The notes below the pieces were generated by a model. That model did no database searches. It worked only from the letters and a program-made list of their open reading frames with translations, and had not been told where the DNA came from. 64,000 nucleotides of DNA, taken from the NCBI RefSeq assembly GCF_014203395.1, contig NZ_JACHIW010000001.1:4943501-5007500 (forward strand), given 5' to 3'. The stretch is from Saccharopolyspora phatthalungensis. GTDB taxonomy: Bacteria > Actinomycetota > Actinomycetes > Mycobacteriales > Pseudonocardiaceae. A program made the translations under genes and the position numbers. Shown in pieces: positions 15,593 through 23,362 of the stretch (position 1 is the first letter of the stretch; every line of letters begins with the position of its first letter).

Positions 15593-16902
15593 ACACCGAC
15601 AGCACCGAACTGCGCTCTGCCCACCGCAAGGCGACCCGCCGCCTGGTCCCGATCCTCGTGTTGCTGCTGTTCATCAACTACCTCGACCGGGTCAACGTCG
15701 GCTTCGCGGCGCCCACCATGAATCCCGCGCTCGGCATGACCACCACCGGCTACGGGCTCGGCGTCGCCCTCTTCTTCGTCGGCTACGTCCTGCTCGAAGT
15801 GCCGAGCAACTACGTGCTCTACCGCGTCGGCGCCCGCCGCTGGCTGGCCCGGATCGCGCTGACCTGGGGCGTCGTCGCCGCCCTGCACGCGGCCGTCAGC
15901 GGCACCGGCACCTTCGTGGTGGCGCGTGTCCTGCTAGGGATCGCCGAAGCCGGCCTGCTGCCGGGAATTCTCTGGTACATCTCGCAGTGGTTCAGCGGAC
16001 GGCGACGCGTCTTCGTGCTGGGGGCGTACTACGTCGCGGTTCCACTTTCCACCGCGATCGGCGGGCCGCTGTCCAACTGGCTCATCCACCACGGACAGCA
16101 GACCTTCGGGGTCGAGGGCTGGCGTTTCATGTTCGCAGTGGAGGGCATCGCCGCCGTCGTGCTCGGGTTCGTGGTGCTGTTCCTGCTCACCGATACCCCG
16201 GCCGCCGCGCGCTGGCTCACCCCGGGCGAGCGCCAGGCCCTCATCGAAGCCAACCAGTCCGGGCGCGAGGACGGCGGCAGGCACTCCTTCCTGTCGGCCC
16301 TGCGCAGCGCGACAACCATCCGGCTCGCGATCGTGTTCCTGCTCCTGACCTTCCCGATGTTCGCGATCACGTTCTTCGTCCCGCTGGTCGCTACCGGCCT
16401 CGTCGCCGACCACAGCGGCACCGCGGTGGACGTGGTCACGTTCATCCCGTTCGCACTGGGCGCGATCGCCTCGGCCGCCTGGAGCCGGATGGCCCGCCGC
16501 ACGCTGCGCGGTCGGCATCTCGCGCTGCCCGCCCTGCTCGCCGGAGTGGGGGTGGCGTTGTGCGCCTTCGCCGGCACGTCGTTCCCCTTGCTGGTCGCCG
16601 GTGTCGCTTGTTCCGCCATCGGCATCTACGCCGCCATCCCGGTGTTCTGGAGCATCACAAGTGCGGGCCTCGACGGCGCCGCCGCCGCGAGCGGCCTCGC
16701 GCTCATCAACACCGTCGGCGCCATCGGCGGGTTCATCGCGGGGTACGCCACGGGCTGGTTGCGTGAGCTCAGCGGCGGTTACCAGCTTCCGTTCGGCGTC
16801 ATGGCACTGGCCCTGGTCCTTTGTGGACTTCTGTCCTTCACCATCCCGCGAAGCAACACCGCGGAGGTAGCCTCGTCCGGCACGAAGCAGGTGAGTCAAT
16901 AA
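15589..16902 (+). CDS. MFS transporter, anion:cation symporter (ACS) family
   Basis: 437 aa, intact, with about 12 transmembrane segments. Signatures are INYLDRVNVGFAAPTMNP in TM1, LFFVGYVLLEVPSNYVLYRV in TM2, RVLLGIAEAGLLPG in TM4 and WISQWFSGRRR-like sequence after it. ACS members carry organic anions such as hydroxyphenylacetate, phthalate or tartrate. The neighbouring hydroxyacid dehydrogenase remnant suggests a hydroxy-acid substrate. It starts at the ATG overlapping the peptidase stub's stop. Its longer upstream frame is a shadow of the stub. It is the only whole gene of this once larger operon. Confidence 0.9.
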   Translation: MNTDSTELRSAHRKATRRLVPILVLLLFINYLDRVNVGFAAPTMNPALGMTTTGYGLGVALFFVGYVLLEVPSNYVLYRVGARRWLARIALTWGVVAALHAAVSGTGTFVVARVLLGIAEAGLLPGILWYISQWFSGRRRVFVLGAYYVAVPLSTAIGGPLSNWLIHHGQQTFGVEGWRFMFAVEGIAAVVLGFVVLFLLTDTPAAARWLTPGERQALIEANQSGREDGGRHSFLSALRSATTIRLAIVFLLLTFPMFAITFFVPLVATGLVADHSGTAVDVVTFIPFALGAIASAAWSRMARRTLRGRHLALPALLAGVGVALCAFAGTSFPLLVAGVACSAIGIYAAIPVFWSITSAGLDGAAAASGLALINTVGAIGGFIAGYATGWLRELSGGYQLPFGVMALALVLCGLLSFTIPRSNTAEVASSGTKQVSQ

Positions 16903-17955
16903 GTGGTTCGACGCCAGCTTCCCAAACCGGGCGAGGTCTTCGAGCTGATGCGCTTCAAGAAGCCCGAGCTCAACGCGAAACGCCGTCGCCTGAACGCCGC
17001 GTTGACGATCCACGACCTGCGCGACATCGCCCGCAGGCGCACCCCGAAGGCCGCCTTCGACTACACAGACGGCTCCGCCGAAGGCGAGCTCTCCCTGGCC
17101 CGGGCCCGCCGAGCATTCGAAGACGTCGAGTTCCACCCCTACGTCCTGCGCAACGTCGCCGACGTCGACACCTCCATTACCGTGTTCGGCGGAGCTTCCG
17201 CGCTCCCATTCGGCATCGCCCCGACCGGCTTCACCCGGCTCATGCACACCGATGGAGAGATCGCGGGCGCGCAAGCGGCCGCGGCGGCCGGAATCCCGTT
17301 CTCGCTGTCCACCCTGGGCACCACCTCGATCGAGGACGTCCAGGAAGCGAACCCCCTTGGCCGCAACTGGTTCCAGCTCTACGTCATGCGTCACCGCGAG
17401 ATCTCCCACGACCTCGTGGAACGCGCCGCGAAAGCGGGTTTCGACACGCTCTTCTTCACCGTCGACACCCCCGTGGCCGGAGCCCGGCTCCGGGACAACC
17501 GCAACGGCTTCTCCATCCCGCCACAACTCACCCTGTCCACCGTGTCCAACGCGATCCCCAGACCGTGGTGGTGGTTCGACTTCCTCACCACGCCGAAGCT
17601 CGAATTCGCCTCCCTGTCCAGCACCGGTGGCACCGTGGGTGACCTGCTTGACGCCGCGATGGACCCGACGGTCACCTTCGAAGACCTCGATGCCATCCGC
17701 CGAATCTGGCCCGGCAAGCTGGCCGTCAAGGGCGTGCAGAACCTCGAAGACGCCCGGAAGCTGGCCGACCTCGGCGTCGACGGCATCGTGCTGTCCAACC
17801 AAGATCCTGGCCGAACAGATCGTGCGGACTATGAAACTGCTGGGCGCACGGTCGGTGGAGGAACTGACCCCGAAGCACGTCACCAGCTCTCGCGGCTGCA
17901 TGCCCGGGTGCCGGTCGGCTCAGCGTTCGGCGCTCGCCCGGAGCGGAGACCCTGA
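16903..17955 (+). pseudogene. FMN-dependent alpha-hydroxy-acid dehydrogenase, internally deleted
   Basis: Starts GTG right after the MFS stop. Residues 1 to about 305 are a good L-lactate/mandelate dehydrogenase-type barrel ([82 protein letters not shown]). The family continues after LSN with the catalytic His-Gly-Gly-Arg. Here the sequence instead jumps, in another frame, to [21 protein letters not shown], the very C-terminus of the family. The active-site His/Arg and about 80 residues are gone, so no activity is expected. Confidence 0.8.
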
Positions 17956-17985
17956 ACAGGTCCGGTCAGTAGGTAGAGCTGCACC

Positions 17986-18075
17986 GTGCCGGAAAGTGAC
18001 CCGCACTACGAGATCAAGAGCGACAAAACCGAGCACATCGCCATGCACAAGGGAAGCGCACCGACGAAACTGTAA
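17986..18075 (+). pseudogene. Possible C-terminal fragment of a DUF2945-type small protein
   Basis: A 29-aa frame (HYEIKSDKTEHIAMHKGSA) that recalls, from memory, the end of the small DUF2945/hypervirulence-associated TUDOR-like proteins. The N-terminal half is missing. It lies between two truncated regions, in keeping with local decay. Confidence 0.35.
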
Positions 18076-18170
18076 CGAGCCGGCCGGGTGCTTCCAGGCC
18101 ATACTCGGGGCATCACACGACCGATTCAGCAACCTGGACGAACAAGTGAGTGACCTGGGCGAGGCAGCAG

Positions 18171-18698
18171 ATGACGAACCGTATCTGTACGGTGGGGCAT
18201 TCAACGCGCGACTTCGACGAGTTGCTGGCGATGTTGCGAAGCAATGAGATCACATACTTGGTCGATGTTCGCTCGTTTCCCTCGTCGAGGAAGTTCCCGC
18301 AATGGAACAAGTCGGCGATCATCGACGCACTGCCGCCCGATATCGGATACCGGTGGATCCCGAAATTGGGTGGCCGGCGACATACCCCGAAGGGCGTGTC
18401 GAGCGTGAACGGCGCATGGCGGGTCAAAGCCTTCCGCGATTACGCCGACTACCTGGGTAGCGATGAATTCATGGCGGGCCTGAATGAATTGCTTGACCTG
18501 GCCGAAAACGAACGGCCGGCGATCATGTGCAGCGAGGCGGTGCCGTGGCGCTGCCATCGCAGGCTGATCGCTGATGCATTGATCGTCGCGGGCGCGGAGG
18601 TGGCGCACATCATGTCGACCACGACGACGAAGCCGGCGGTCCTGCACAAGCACGCGCATGTCCAGAACGGGCACCTAACCTACCCGCCTCACCCCTGA
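18171..18698 (+). CDS. DUF488 family protein
   Basis: About 175 aa, intact. It opens RICTVGHSTRDFDEL, then DVRSFPSSRKFPQWN. The family's signature Cys/His segment CSEAVPWRCHRRLIAD follows near residue 120. The ATG at 18171 is preferred to the GTG at 18150 because GAGG lies 6 nt before it. DUF488 proteins are small cytosolic proteins of uncertain function, often near DNA-repair or stress genes. A repair-like fragment follows immediately. Confidence 0.88.
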   Translation: MTNRICTVGHSTRDFDELLAMLRSNEITYLVDVRSFPSSRKFPQWNKSAIIDALPPDIGYRWIPKLGGRRHTPKGVSSVNGAWRVKAFRDYADYLGSDEFMAGLNELLDLAENERPAIMCSEAVPWRCHRRLIADALIVAGAEVAHIMSTTTTKPAVLHKHAHVQNGHLTYPPHP

Positions 18699-18705
18699 TG
18701 CCGGC

Positions 18706-18795
18706 ATGAGCATCATGGAGGATGTCCGTGAAGCAGTCCGCGCTATCCCGGCTGGCTCTGTCGCTTCCTACGGTGACGCGACTGGCTTCGCAACG
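18706..18795 (+). pseudogene. Possible N-terminal fragment of an alkyltransferase-like (MGMT/ATL) protein
   Basis: Begins 7 bp after the DUF488 stop: EDVREAVRAIPAGSVASYGD matches the usual start of the MGMT DNA-binding domain ('VREVVRAIPPGRVATYGDVA'). The match ends after about 27 residues and the Pro-Cys-His active-site part is absent. Short, so only suggestive. Confidence 0.4.
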
Positions 18796-19013
18796 TTGGT
18801 CTGCTCCGCTGCGATGTCCTATGTTGTCGCTACCTCGGGTGACAGAGGTGCGTTGACCTCGCTGCGTGGCTCTGTTGCGCCCATGATGGTTTCGCTGTCA
18901 CCGAGGTTGGCTCGCCTGCGGCTGGACAAGATCGTGGTGGGTGTGGCCGATCATAGGCATTCGGGTTCGCAGCGTGCAGGTACCGCGCTCCAGATGTGGG
19001 GGATGGAGACGCA

Positions 19014-19826
19014 ATGGATGATGTTGTTCCGGCTCGGCCGGACTTTGTCGGACGCTGGCGTGGATTCGATCGGGCACAGGTCATCGAGCATGTTGATCTG
19101 CTCGAAGCCGAGCTACGTCGACTCCGTGAAGAGTTTCGGGCCAAAGACGAAGCGTTGCGGGCCAAAGACGAAGCGTTGCGGGCCAAAGACGAAGCGTTTC
19201 GGGCCAAAGACGAAGCGTTTCGGGCCAAAGACACTGGCGTACCGTCCGACTCGGAGATCGTTGAGTTCGCTGAGAAGCGTGCGACCGCGATCATCGAACA
19301 GGCGCGAACGGAGGCTGGGGTGCTCTTGGCGGAGGCAGAGCGAGCCGCCGAACAGATCAGGACGCAGGCTTGCGATTTCGCCCGCGGCATCGCGGAGCGC
19401 CAGGCAGCCCTTGATCGAGAAACCGCCAGGCGGAAGAGGGAGCAAAGCGAGCGCGAACACCGCCTTCGGCGAAAGGTCCAAACAGAGTACAAACGGATCA
19501 CAGCGATAGCGCAGAACGATGCCGAAGGTCTGCTCGATCACACACAGCGTCGTTGCGAGCGGCGAAACGCCGAGAGCGAAGCGTATAGCCGCCGGATCCG
19601 CGAGAAGGCCGAAGAGCGGAAACTGGAGACGGGCGCGGCCTTGGAGTCGTTGCTGCAGGAGGTCGTCAAGCATTCGGCCGTGATACGAGGGCTGCGCCTG
19701 CCGGACGACGGGCCTGGCGAGACCCGCACGGAGGAGCAGGCCGCAGGCGTGGAGACCAATGGTCTCGGCATCAGCGCGGCTTCTGAAGCCGACACCGAAG
19801 AACAGCACCTACATGGCGCATGGTGA
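19014..19826 (+). CDS. DivIVA-like coiled-coil protein
   Basis: About 270 aa. The N-terminus (FVGRWRGFDRAQVIEHVDLL) is the DivIVA/Wag31-type membrane-binding module, in which a conserved Gly-Phe pair precedes a coiled coil. It is followed by heptads RAKDEAL/F encoded by a 21-bp minisatellite, then a long Glu/Arg/Ala-rich coiled coil (IIEQARTEAGVLLAEAERAA) and a hydrophilic tail. The ATG at 19014 has GGAG 5 nt upstream; a GTG at 18996 is a possible alternative. Such proteins typically act at the growing cell pole or in septum/cytoskeletal organisation. The exact role here is unknown. Confidence 0.75.
   Translation: MDDVVPARPDFVGRWRGFDRAQVIEHVDLLEAELRRLREEFRAKDEALRAKDEALRAKDEAFRAKDEAFRAKDTGVPSDSEIVEFAEKRATAIIEQARTEAGVLLAEAERAAEQIRTQACDFARGIAERQAALDRETARRKREQSEREHRLRRKVQTEYKRITAIAQNDAEGLLDHTQRRCERRNAESEAYSRRIREKAEERKLETGAALESLLQEVVKHSAVIRGLRLPDDGPGETRTEEQAAGVETNGLGISAASEADTEEQHLHGAW
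19137..19235 (+). repeat. 21-bp in-frame minisatellite encoding a coiled-coil heptad
   Basis: Four complete and one partial copy of CGGGCCAAAGACGAAGCGTTG/T (here given unit by unit: CGGGCCAAAG then ACGAAGCGTTK), each encoding one RAKDEA(L/F) heptad. The copies are nearly identical at DNA level, so slipped-strand changes could lengthen or shorten the coil without breaking the frame. Confidence 0.9.
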
Positions 19827-19858
19827 TTCGGACGGCCTGGTCGCGAGCCCCGCGCACG

Positions 19859-19993
19859 GGACACCCGGCGCCGGGTGCTGGGGGAGGCCGCGGTGCACTG
19901 CTGTTCCCCGCGCATTTCCCCGGGCCGGGCGCAGCCGAAGTGCGGCGCGTGGGTGACCGGTTCGCGGTGAAGGAGTGGGCGGCATGGCGGTGA
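19859..19993 (+). pseudogene. Possible C-terminal tail of an MBL-fold hydrolase
   Basis: One frame reads LLFPAHFPGPGAAEVRRVGD then FAVKEWAAWR and stops. This resembles the last strand and tail of metallo-beta-lactamase-fold hydrolases (a His in 'aHfpgp' followed by a glycine-rich turn). No start or metal-binding HxHxDH motif is present. Evidence is weak. The rest of 19827-20124 shows nothing. Confidence 0.3.
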
Positions 19994-20124
19994 GCCCGGC
20001 GCCCGCTCGTCCTGCGGGCGAGGATTCCGGTCGGACGCTTCGAGTGGCCCAGCCTGCTCTCGTGCCCGAGGGTGGGAGCAGCACTGCGGCCGCTGGCGGC
20101 CGCACGGCGAAGTGGGGGAGCGAC

Positions 20125-20445
20125 ATGCCGAAGTTCTTGGTGCAGGGCAGTTACACCGCCGAGGGGACAAAGGGGGTGCTCGCCGAGGGCGGAACCGGGC
20201 GGCGGGAGGCTGTTGAAAGGGTCCTCGGTTCGTGCGGCGGAACGCTCGAGTCGATGTACTTCGCTTTCGGCGACCATGATTTCTACATCGTTGTCGACAT
20301 GCCCGACGATGTCTCCATGGCCGCCACGGCTATGGCAGTGCAAGCCTCCGGGGCCGTGACGTCCAGGGCGGTGCGGCTCCTCCGTCCCGAGGACATCGAC
20401 GAGGCCGCGAGGAAGGCTGTCGACTTCCGCGCCCCCGGAGCCTGA
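20125..20445 (+). CDS. GYD domain protein
   Basis: 106 aa starting MPKFLVQGSYTAEGTKGVL after a strong GGGGGAG. It continues REAVERVLGSCGGTLESMYFAFGDHDFYIVVDMPDD and ends SRAVRLLRPEDIDEAARKA, the full length of a GYD protein. The family is a small dimeric alpha/beta-barrel-like cytosolic protein of unknown biochemical function. A longer upstream frame has poor composition and is ignored. Confidence 0.88.
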   Translation: MPKFLVQGSYTAEGTKGVLAEGGTGRREAVERVLGSCGGTLESMYFAFGDHDFYIVVDMPDDVSMAATAMAVQASGAVTSRAVRLLRPEDIDEAARKAVDFRAPGA

Positions 20446-20538
20446 CCGCGGCTTATTTCGGTGGCGGCGCGCTTGTGCTCGACGGGAGCCGGCTGGGCAC
20501 TGGCCCGTGCTGTCGGATACCGCGACGCCGTCGTTATT

Positions 20539-20874
20539 TCATTGGCCGGCAGCGAACTGGAATTCGAGCAGGCAGCGTTCATCGGTCAGGTCGGTCACAG
20601 CGTCAAGGACCAGGCCGTGCGGCGAGGCGAGCGTGCGGAACTCGTTGATTCGGCGCTCACGGCTGCCGAAAATCACGAGCATGGATAGGTCGCTCTCGCT
20701 GTTGGCCCGCAGCCCCCCGGCGGCTTCGATGACCAGAACTCGCCCGGCTGGCTGAGCGGCCTCGACGCAACGGCTCAGGATGCGGTGGGCGTGCTCGTCA
20801 TGCCAGTTGTGGAGGATGTCGAACAACAAATAGGCTCCCGCTCCCGCGAAGATGCACTTTGTCATGCGTGTCAA
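20539..20874 (-). pseudogene. C-terminal fragment of an O-methyltransferase
   Basis: 111 aa with AYLLFDILHNWHDEHAHRIL, VEAAQPAGRVLVIE, SMLVIFGSRERRINEF and LASPHGLVLD. This is the C-terminal catalytic third of SAM-dependent O-methyltransferases of the acetylserotonin/hydroxyindole type, including the catalytic His in HNWHD. The dimerisation domain and the SAM-binding GxGxG part are missing upstream of 20874, so the fragment cannot be functional. It probably came from a secondary-metabolite cluster. Confidence 0.7.
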
Positions 20875-21076
20875 CGGGAAATCAATCCTGTGGTCGCACC
20901 CCTCGATCCGGGCCTGCTCGTTGATTGGTCGCAGGTCGCCGTGCCAAGGCCTGTCGCTGCGGGGGGCCTAGCCGCCATCGGCCGTCACGTGAGGGCCCCG
21001 CACTGTTGGTCGACACTGGAGTCGGCGAAGGCCCGGCAACCATAGCGGTTGCCGGGTCGGCGGGCAGCGCCCATGG

Positions 21077-21343
21077 ATGCCCCCGATGGACGCGACGTGG
21101 CGCGATTTCGCATCCAACTTCGCCGGCATTTTCACCCCGGTTCTCCTCGGCATCATGCTCGACAAGACCGGCTCCCACGCTCTCCAGCTCCTGGCGATCG
21201 GCCTCGTCGCGGTGGCCGGCGCGATCAACTATCTCCTGGTGATGCCGAAAATCGCACCGCTGCGGGTCCACACGTCCGCCGCCGTCGCGCGCTCGGGCGA
21301 CGTGCTTGGCGGCCACGACCAAGGAGTTCGCGAGCAAGGATGA
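21077..21343 (+). pseudogene. C-terminal fragment of an MFS transporter
   Basis: FASNFAGIFTPVLLGIMLDK, then two hydrophobic segments (LLAIGLVAVAGAINYLLVM), is the TM11-12 end of an MFS carrier, probably ACS-type. Nothing upstream in this frame is MFS-like, so about 350 residues are lost. It follows another gene fragment on the opposite strand. Confidence 0.6.
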
Positions 21344-21739
21344 TGCGACGTCGGAGCTAGAGCCAGTTCACCGGGCAGGTGGCGGTATCCGCACTCCCAC
21401 CACAGCGTCGTGTCGAACTCGCCGAACTCCCGCGCAACCGTCGCGTCGTCCCACACTGTCACCGGCCCGTCACCGTCCATGATGGGCACGCTAGCGCCCC
21501 GCTAGCGGCGCGAGCGCGAACCCGGCCGGATGCACGGTGAGGTTCGCTTCGTCGCGGTGGGGAGGGATGTGATTCAGGCGAAAATTCGGGCGACATCGGC
21601 GCATCGATGCGGAACACTCTCGGGCGGGGCGATGAATTCTGCCGGGCTTGCCGGTCTTTACCGGTGCCACTACCCACGTCCATGTCGGCGGCCGTTGGCT
21701 GCGAGGCGACTGTGACCAGGAACCCAGCGAGGTGCTGCC
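21344..21739. other. Intergenic stretch with no supported gene
   Basis: A reverse-strand frame (start near 21480, DGDGPVTVWDDATVAREFGE) has protein-like sequence for about 40 residues and then degenerates; it may be another gene stub, but no family was recognised. No hairpin or repeat stands out. Confidence 0.35.
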
Positions 21740-23173
21740 ATGTCAGCTGCGATCCAAGAACGACCGGCCGTGCAGGCGGGCCGCACACCGACCGTGGTGC
21801 GGCTGCTGGTGCTGGCCACGTTCGTGGTGATCCTCAACGAGACCATCATGATCAATGCTATCCCGCGGTTGATGGACTCGTTTGGCGTCACCGAGCAGGC
21901 GGCGCAGTGGGTTTCCACCGCGTTCATGCTCACCATGGCCGCCGTTATTCCGATCACCGGCTGGTTCCTGCAGCGGGTCACCACCCGCCAGGCCTATGCG
22001 ATCGCGATGGGCGTGTTCCTCGCGGGCACCGTCCTGTCTGCCGTCGCGCCGTCGTTCGGGTTGCTGCTGCTGGGTCGGATCGTGCAGGCCTCAGGCACAG
22101 CCGTGATGATGCCGCTGTTGATGACGACGTTGACGACGGTGGTGCCCGAGGAGGGCCGGGGCAGGGTGATGGGCAACGTCACCCTGGCGATATCGGTGGC
22201 GCCCGCGCTCGGGCCTGCCATTTCCGGGCTGATTTTGCAGGTCGGCTCCTGGCGATTGCTGTTCGTGGCCGTCCTGCCCATCGCGGGTGTGGTGACCGTG
22301 TTCGGGCTGCGCAAGCTGGACAACATCGGCGAACCGCAGGTGAGCTCCATCGACTGGTTGAGCGTCGCTGTGGCGGCGGTCGGTTTCGGTGGCCTGGTGT
22401 ATGGGCTGAGCCTGTTCGGCGAAAGCGGCGGCGGGGTCGGACTCGGTGTCGGCATGGTCATCGCCGCGGCCGGGGCGATCGTTGTTTTCGTGATCCGCCA
22501 GCTCAAGCTGCAACGCACCGGTGTGCCTCTGATGGACCTGCGCACCCTCGGGTACCGCACCTATGGCCTGTCCTTGGCCCTGATGTCCATCGGGTTCCTG
22601 GCGATGCTCGGGTCGATGATCCTGCTGCCGCTGTACCTGCAGAACCTGCGGGGGCTTAGCCCGCTGGAGACCGGCCTGCTGGTCATGCCGGGCGGTCTGG
22701 CCATGGGCCTGCTGGGGCCGAGCGTCGGGCGGGTGTTCGACCGGTTCGGCAGTCGGCCGCTGGTGCTGCCCGGCTCGATCGGCATGGTGCTCGCCCTCGG
22801 CGGGTTCACCCAGGTCTCGATGACCATGCCGTACTGGCAGGTGCTGGGGCTGCACGCGCTGTTGATGGTGAGCCTGGCGGCGACGTTCACCCCCGTCTTC
22901 ACGCTGGGCATGGGCGCGCTTCCTGAGCACCTGTACTCGCACGGCAGCTCGATGCTCGGGACGTTCCAGCAAGTTGCCGCGGCGTTCGGGACCGCGCTTG
23001 TGGTGACGGTGATGTCTGGGCGCGCCGGCCACCTGGTCGCCGCCGGCGTCGCCGCCGTGCCTGCACAGGTGAGCGGGATGAAGCTGGCCTTTGGCGTCGC
23101 GGCCGCCCTCGCCCTGGTGACGATCGTCGTTGCGGCGAAGCTGCCGCGGCGGATCACGGCCGCCGACGGATAA
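21740..23173 (+). CDS. DHA2 family MFS multidrug transporter
   Basis: 477 aa with about 14 hydrophobic segments. The N-terminus has VVILNETIMINAIPRLMDSF, close to the DHA2 motif 'vvLdxTIvnvAlP'. The segments AAQWVSTAFMLTMAAVIPITGW, GRIVQASGTAVMMPLLMTTL and RGRVMGNVTLAISVAPALGPAISG (motif C, antiporter) follow. Length and order fit EmrB/QacA-type proton-driven drug export. The start ATG lies behind AGGTGCTGCC. It is monocistronic, followed by a strong terminator. Confidence 0.9.
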   Translation: MSAAIQERPAVQAGRTPTVVRLLVLATFVVILNETIMINAIPRLMDSFGVTEQAAQWVSTAFMLTMAAVIPITGWFLQRVTTRQAYAIAMGVFLAGTVLSAVAPSFGLLLLGRIVQASGTAVMMPLLMTTLTTVVPEEGRGRVMGNVTLAISVAPALGPAISGLILQVGSWRLLFVAVLPIAGVVTVFGLRKLDNIGEPQVSSIDWLSVAVAAVGFGGLVYGLSLFGESGGGVGLGVGMVIAAAGAIVVFVIRQLKLQRTGVPLMDLRTLGYRTYGLSLALMSIGFLAMLGSMILLPLYLQNLRGLSPLETGLLVMPGGLAMGLLGPSVGRVFDRFGSRPLVLPGSIGMVLALGGFTQVSMTMPYWQVLGLHALLMVSLAATFTPVFTLGMGALPEHLYSHGSSMLGTFQQVAAAFGTALVVTVMSGRAGHLVAAGVAAVPAQVSGMKLAFGVAAALALVTIVVAAKLPRRITAADG

Positions 23174-23302
23174 CGTCGGAGCGCGGTCGAGAGGCGGGCC
23201 CGTTGACGAGATCGTGCGGGGAGATGCCGAGACGGGCGAGCGGGACTTTGGCTGCTTCCGGCCTTGCCGGTCCGAATCCCGTGTTCCCATAGGAAAAGCA
23301 GA

Positions 23303-23342
23303 AGGCCCCTGACCGGCGGTGCAGTTCACCGGTCAGGGGCCT
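23303..23342 (-). terminator. 14-bp-stem terminator between convergent genes
   Basis: AGGCCCCTGACCGG and CCGGTCAGGGGCCT form a perfect stem with a 12-nt loop. Read on the reverse strand it is followed by TTCTGCTTTTCC, so it serves the reverse-strand ABC/phosphoesterase operon, and probably also ends the MFS transcript. Confidence 0.85.
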
Positions 23343-23362
23343 CTTGGTGTGATCAGCCTACG

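Noticed and set aside
15934..17901. 655-aa reverse frame over the ACS transporter and hydroxyacid dehydrogenase
   Set aside because: Low-complexity antisense shadow; the forward strand has recognisable proteins throughout.
21229..21489. Reverse-strand 86-aa frame (VTVWDDATVAREFGEF)
   Set aside because: The first about 40 residues look plausible, but the rest overlaps the MFS fragment with shadow composition; no family recognised.
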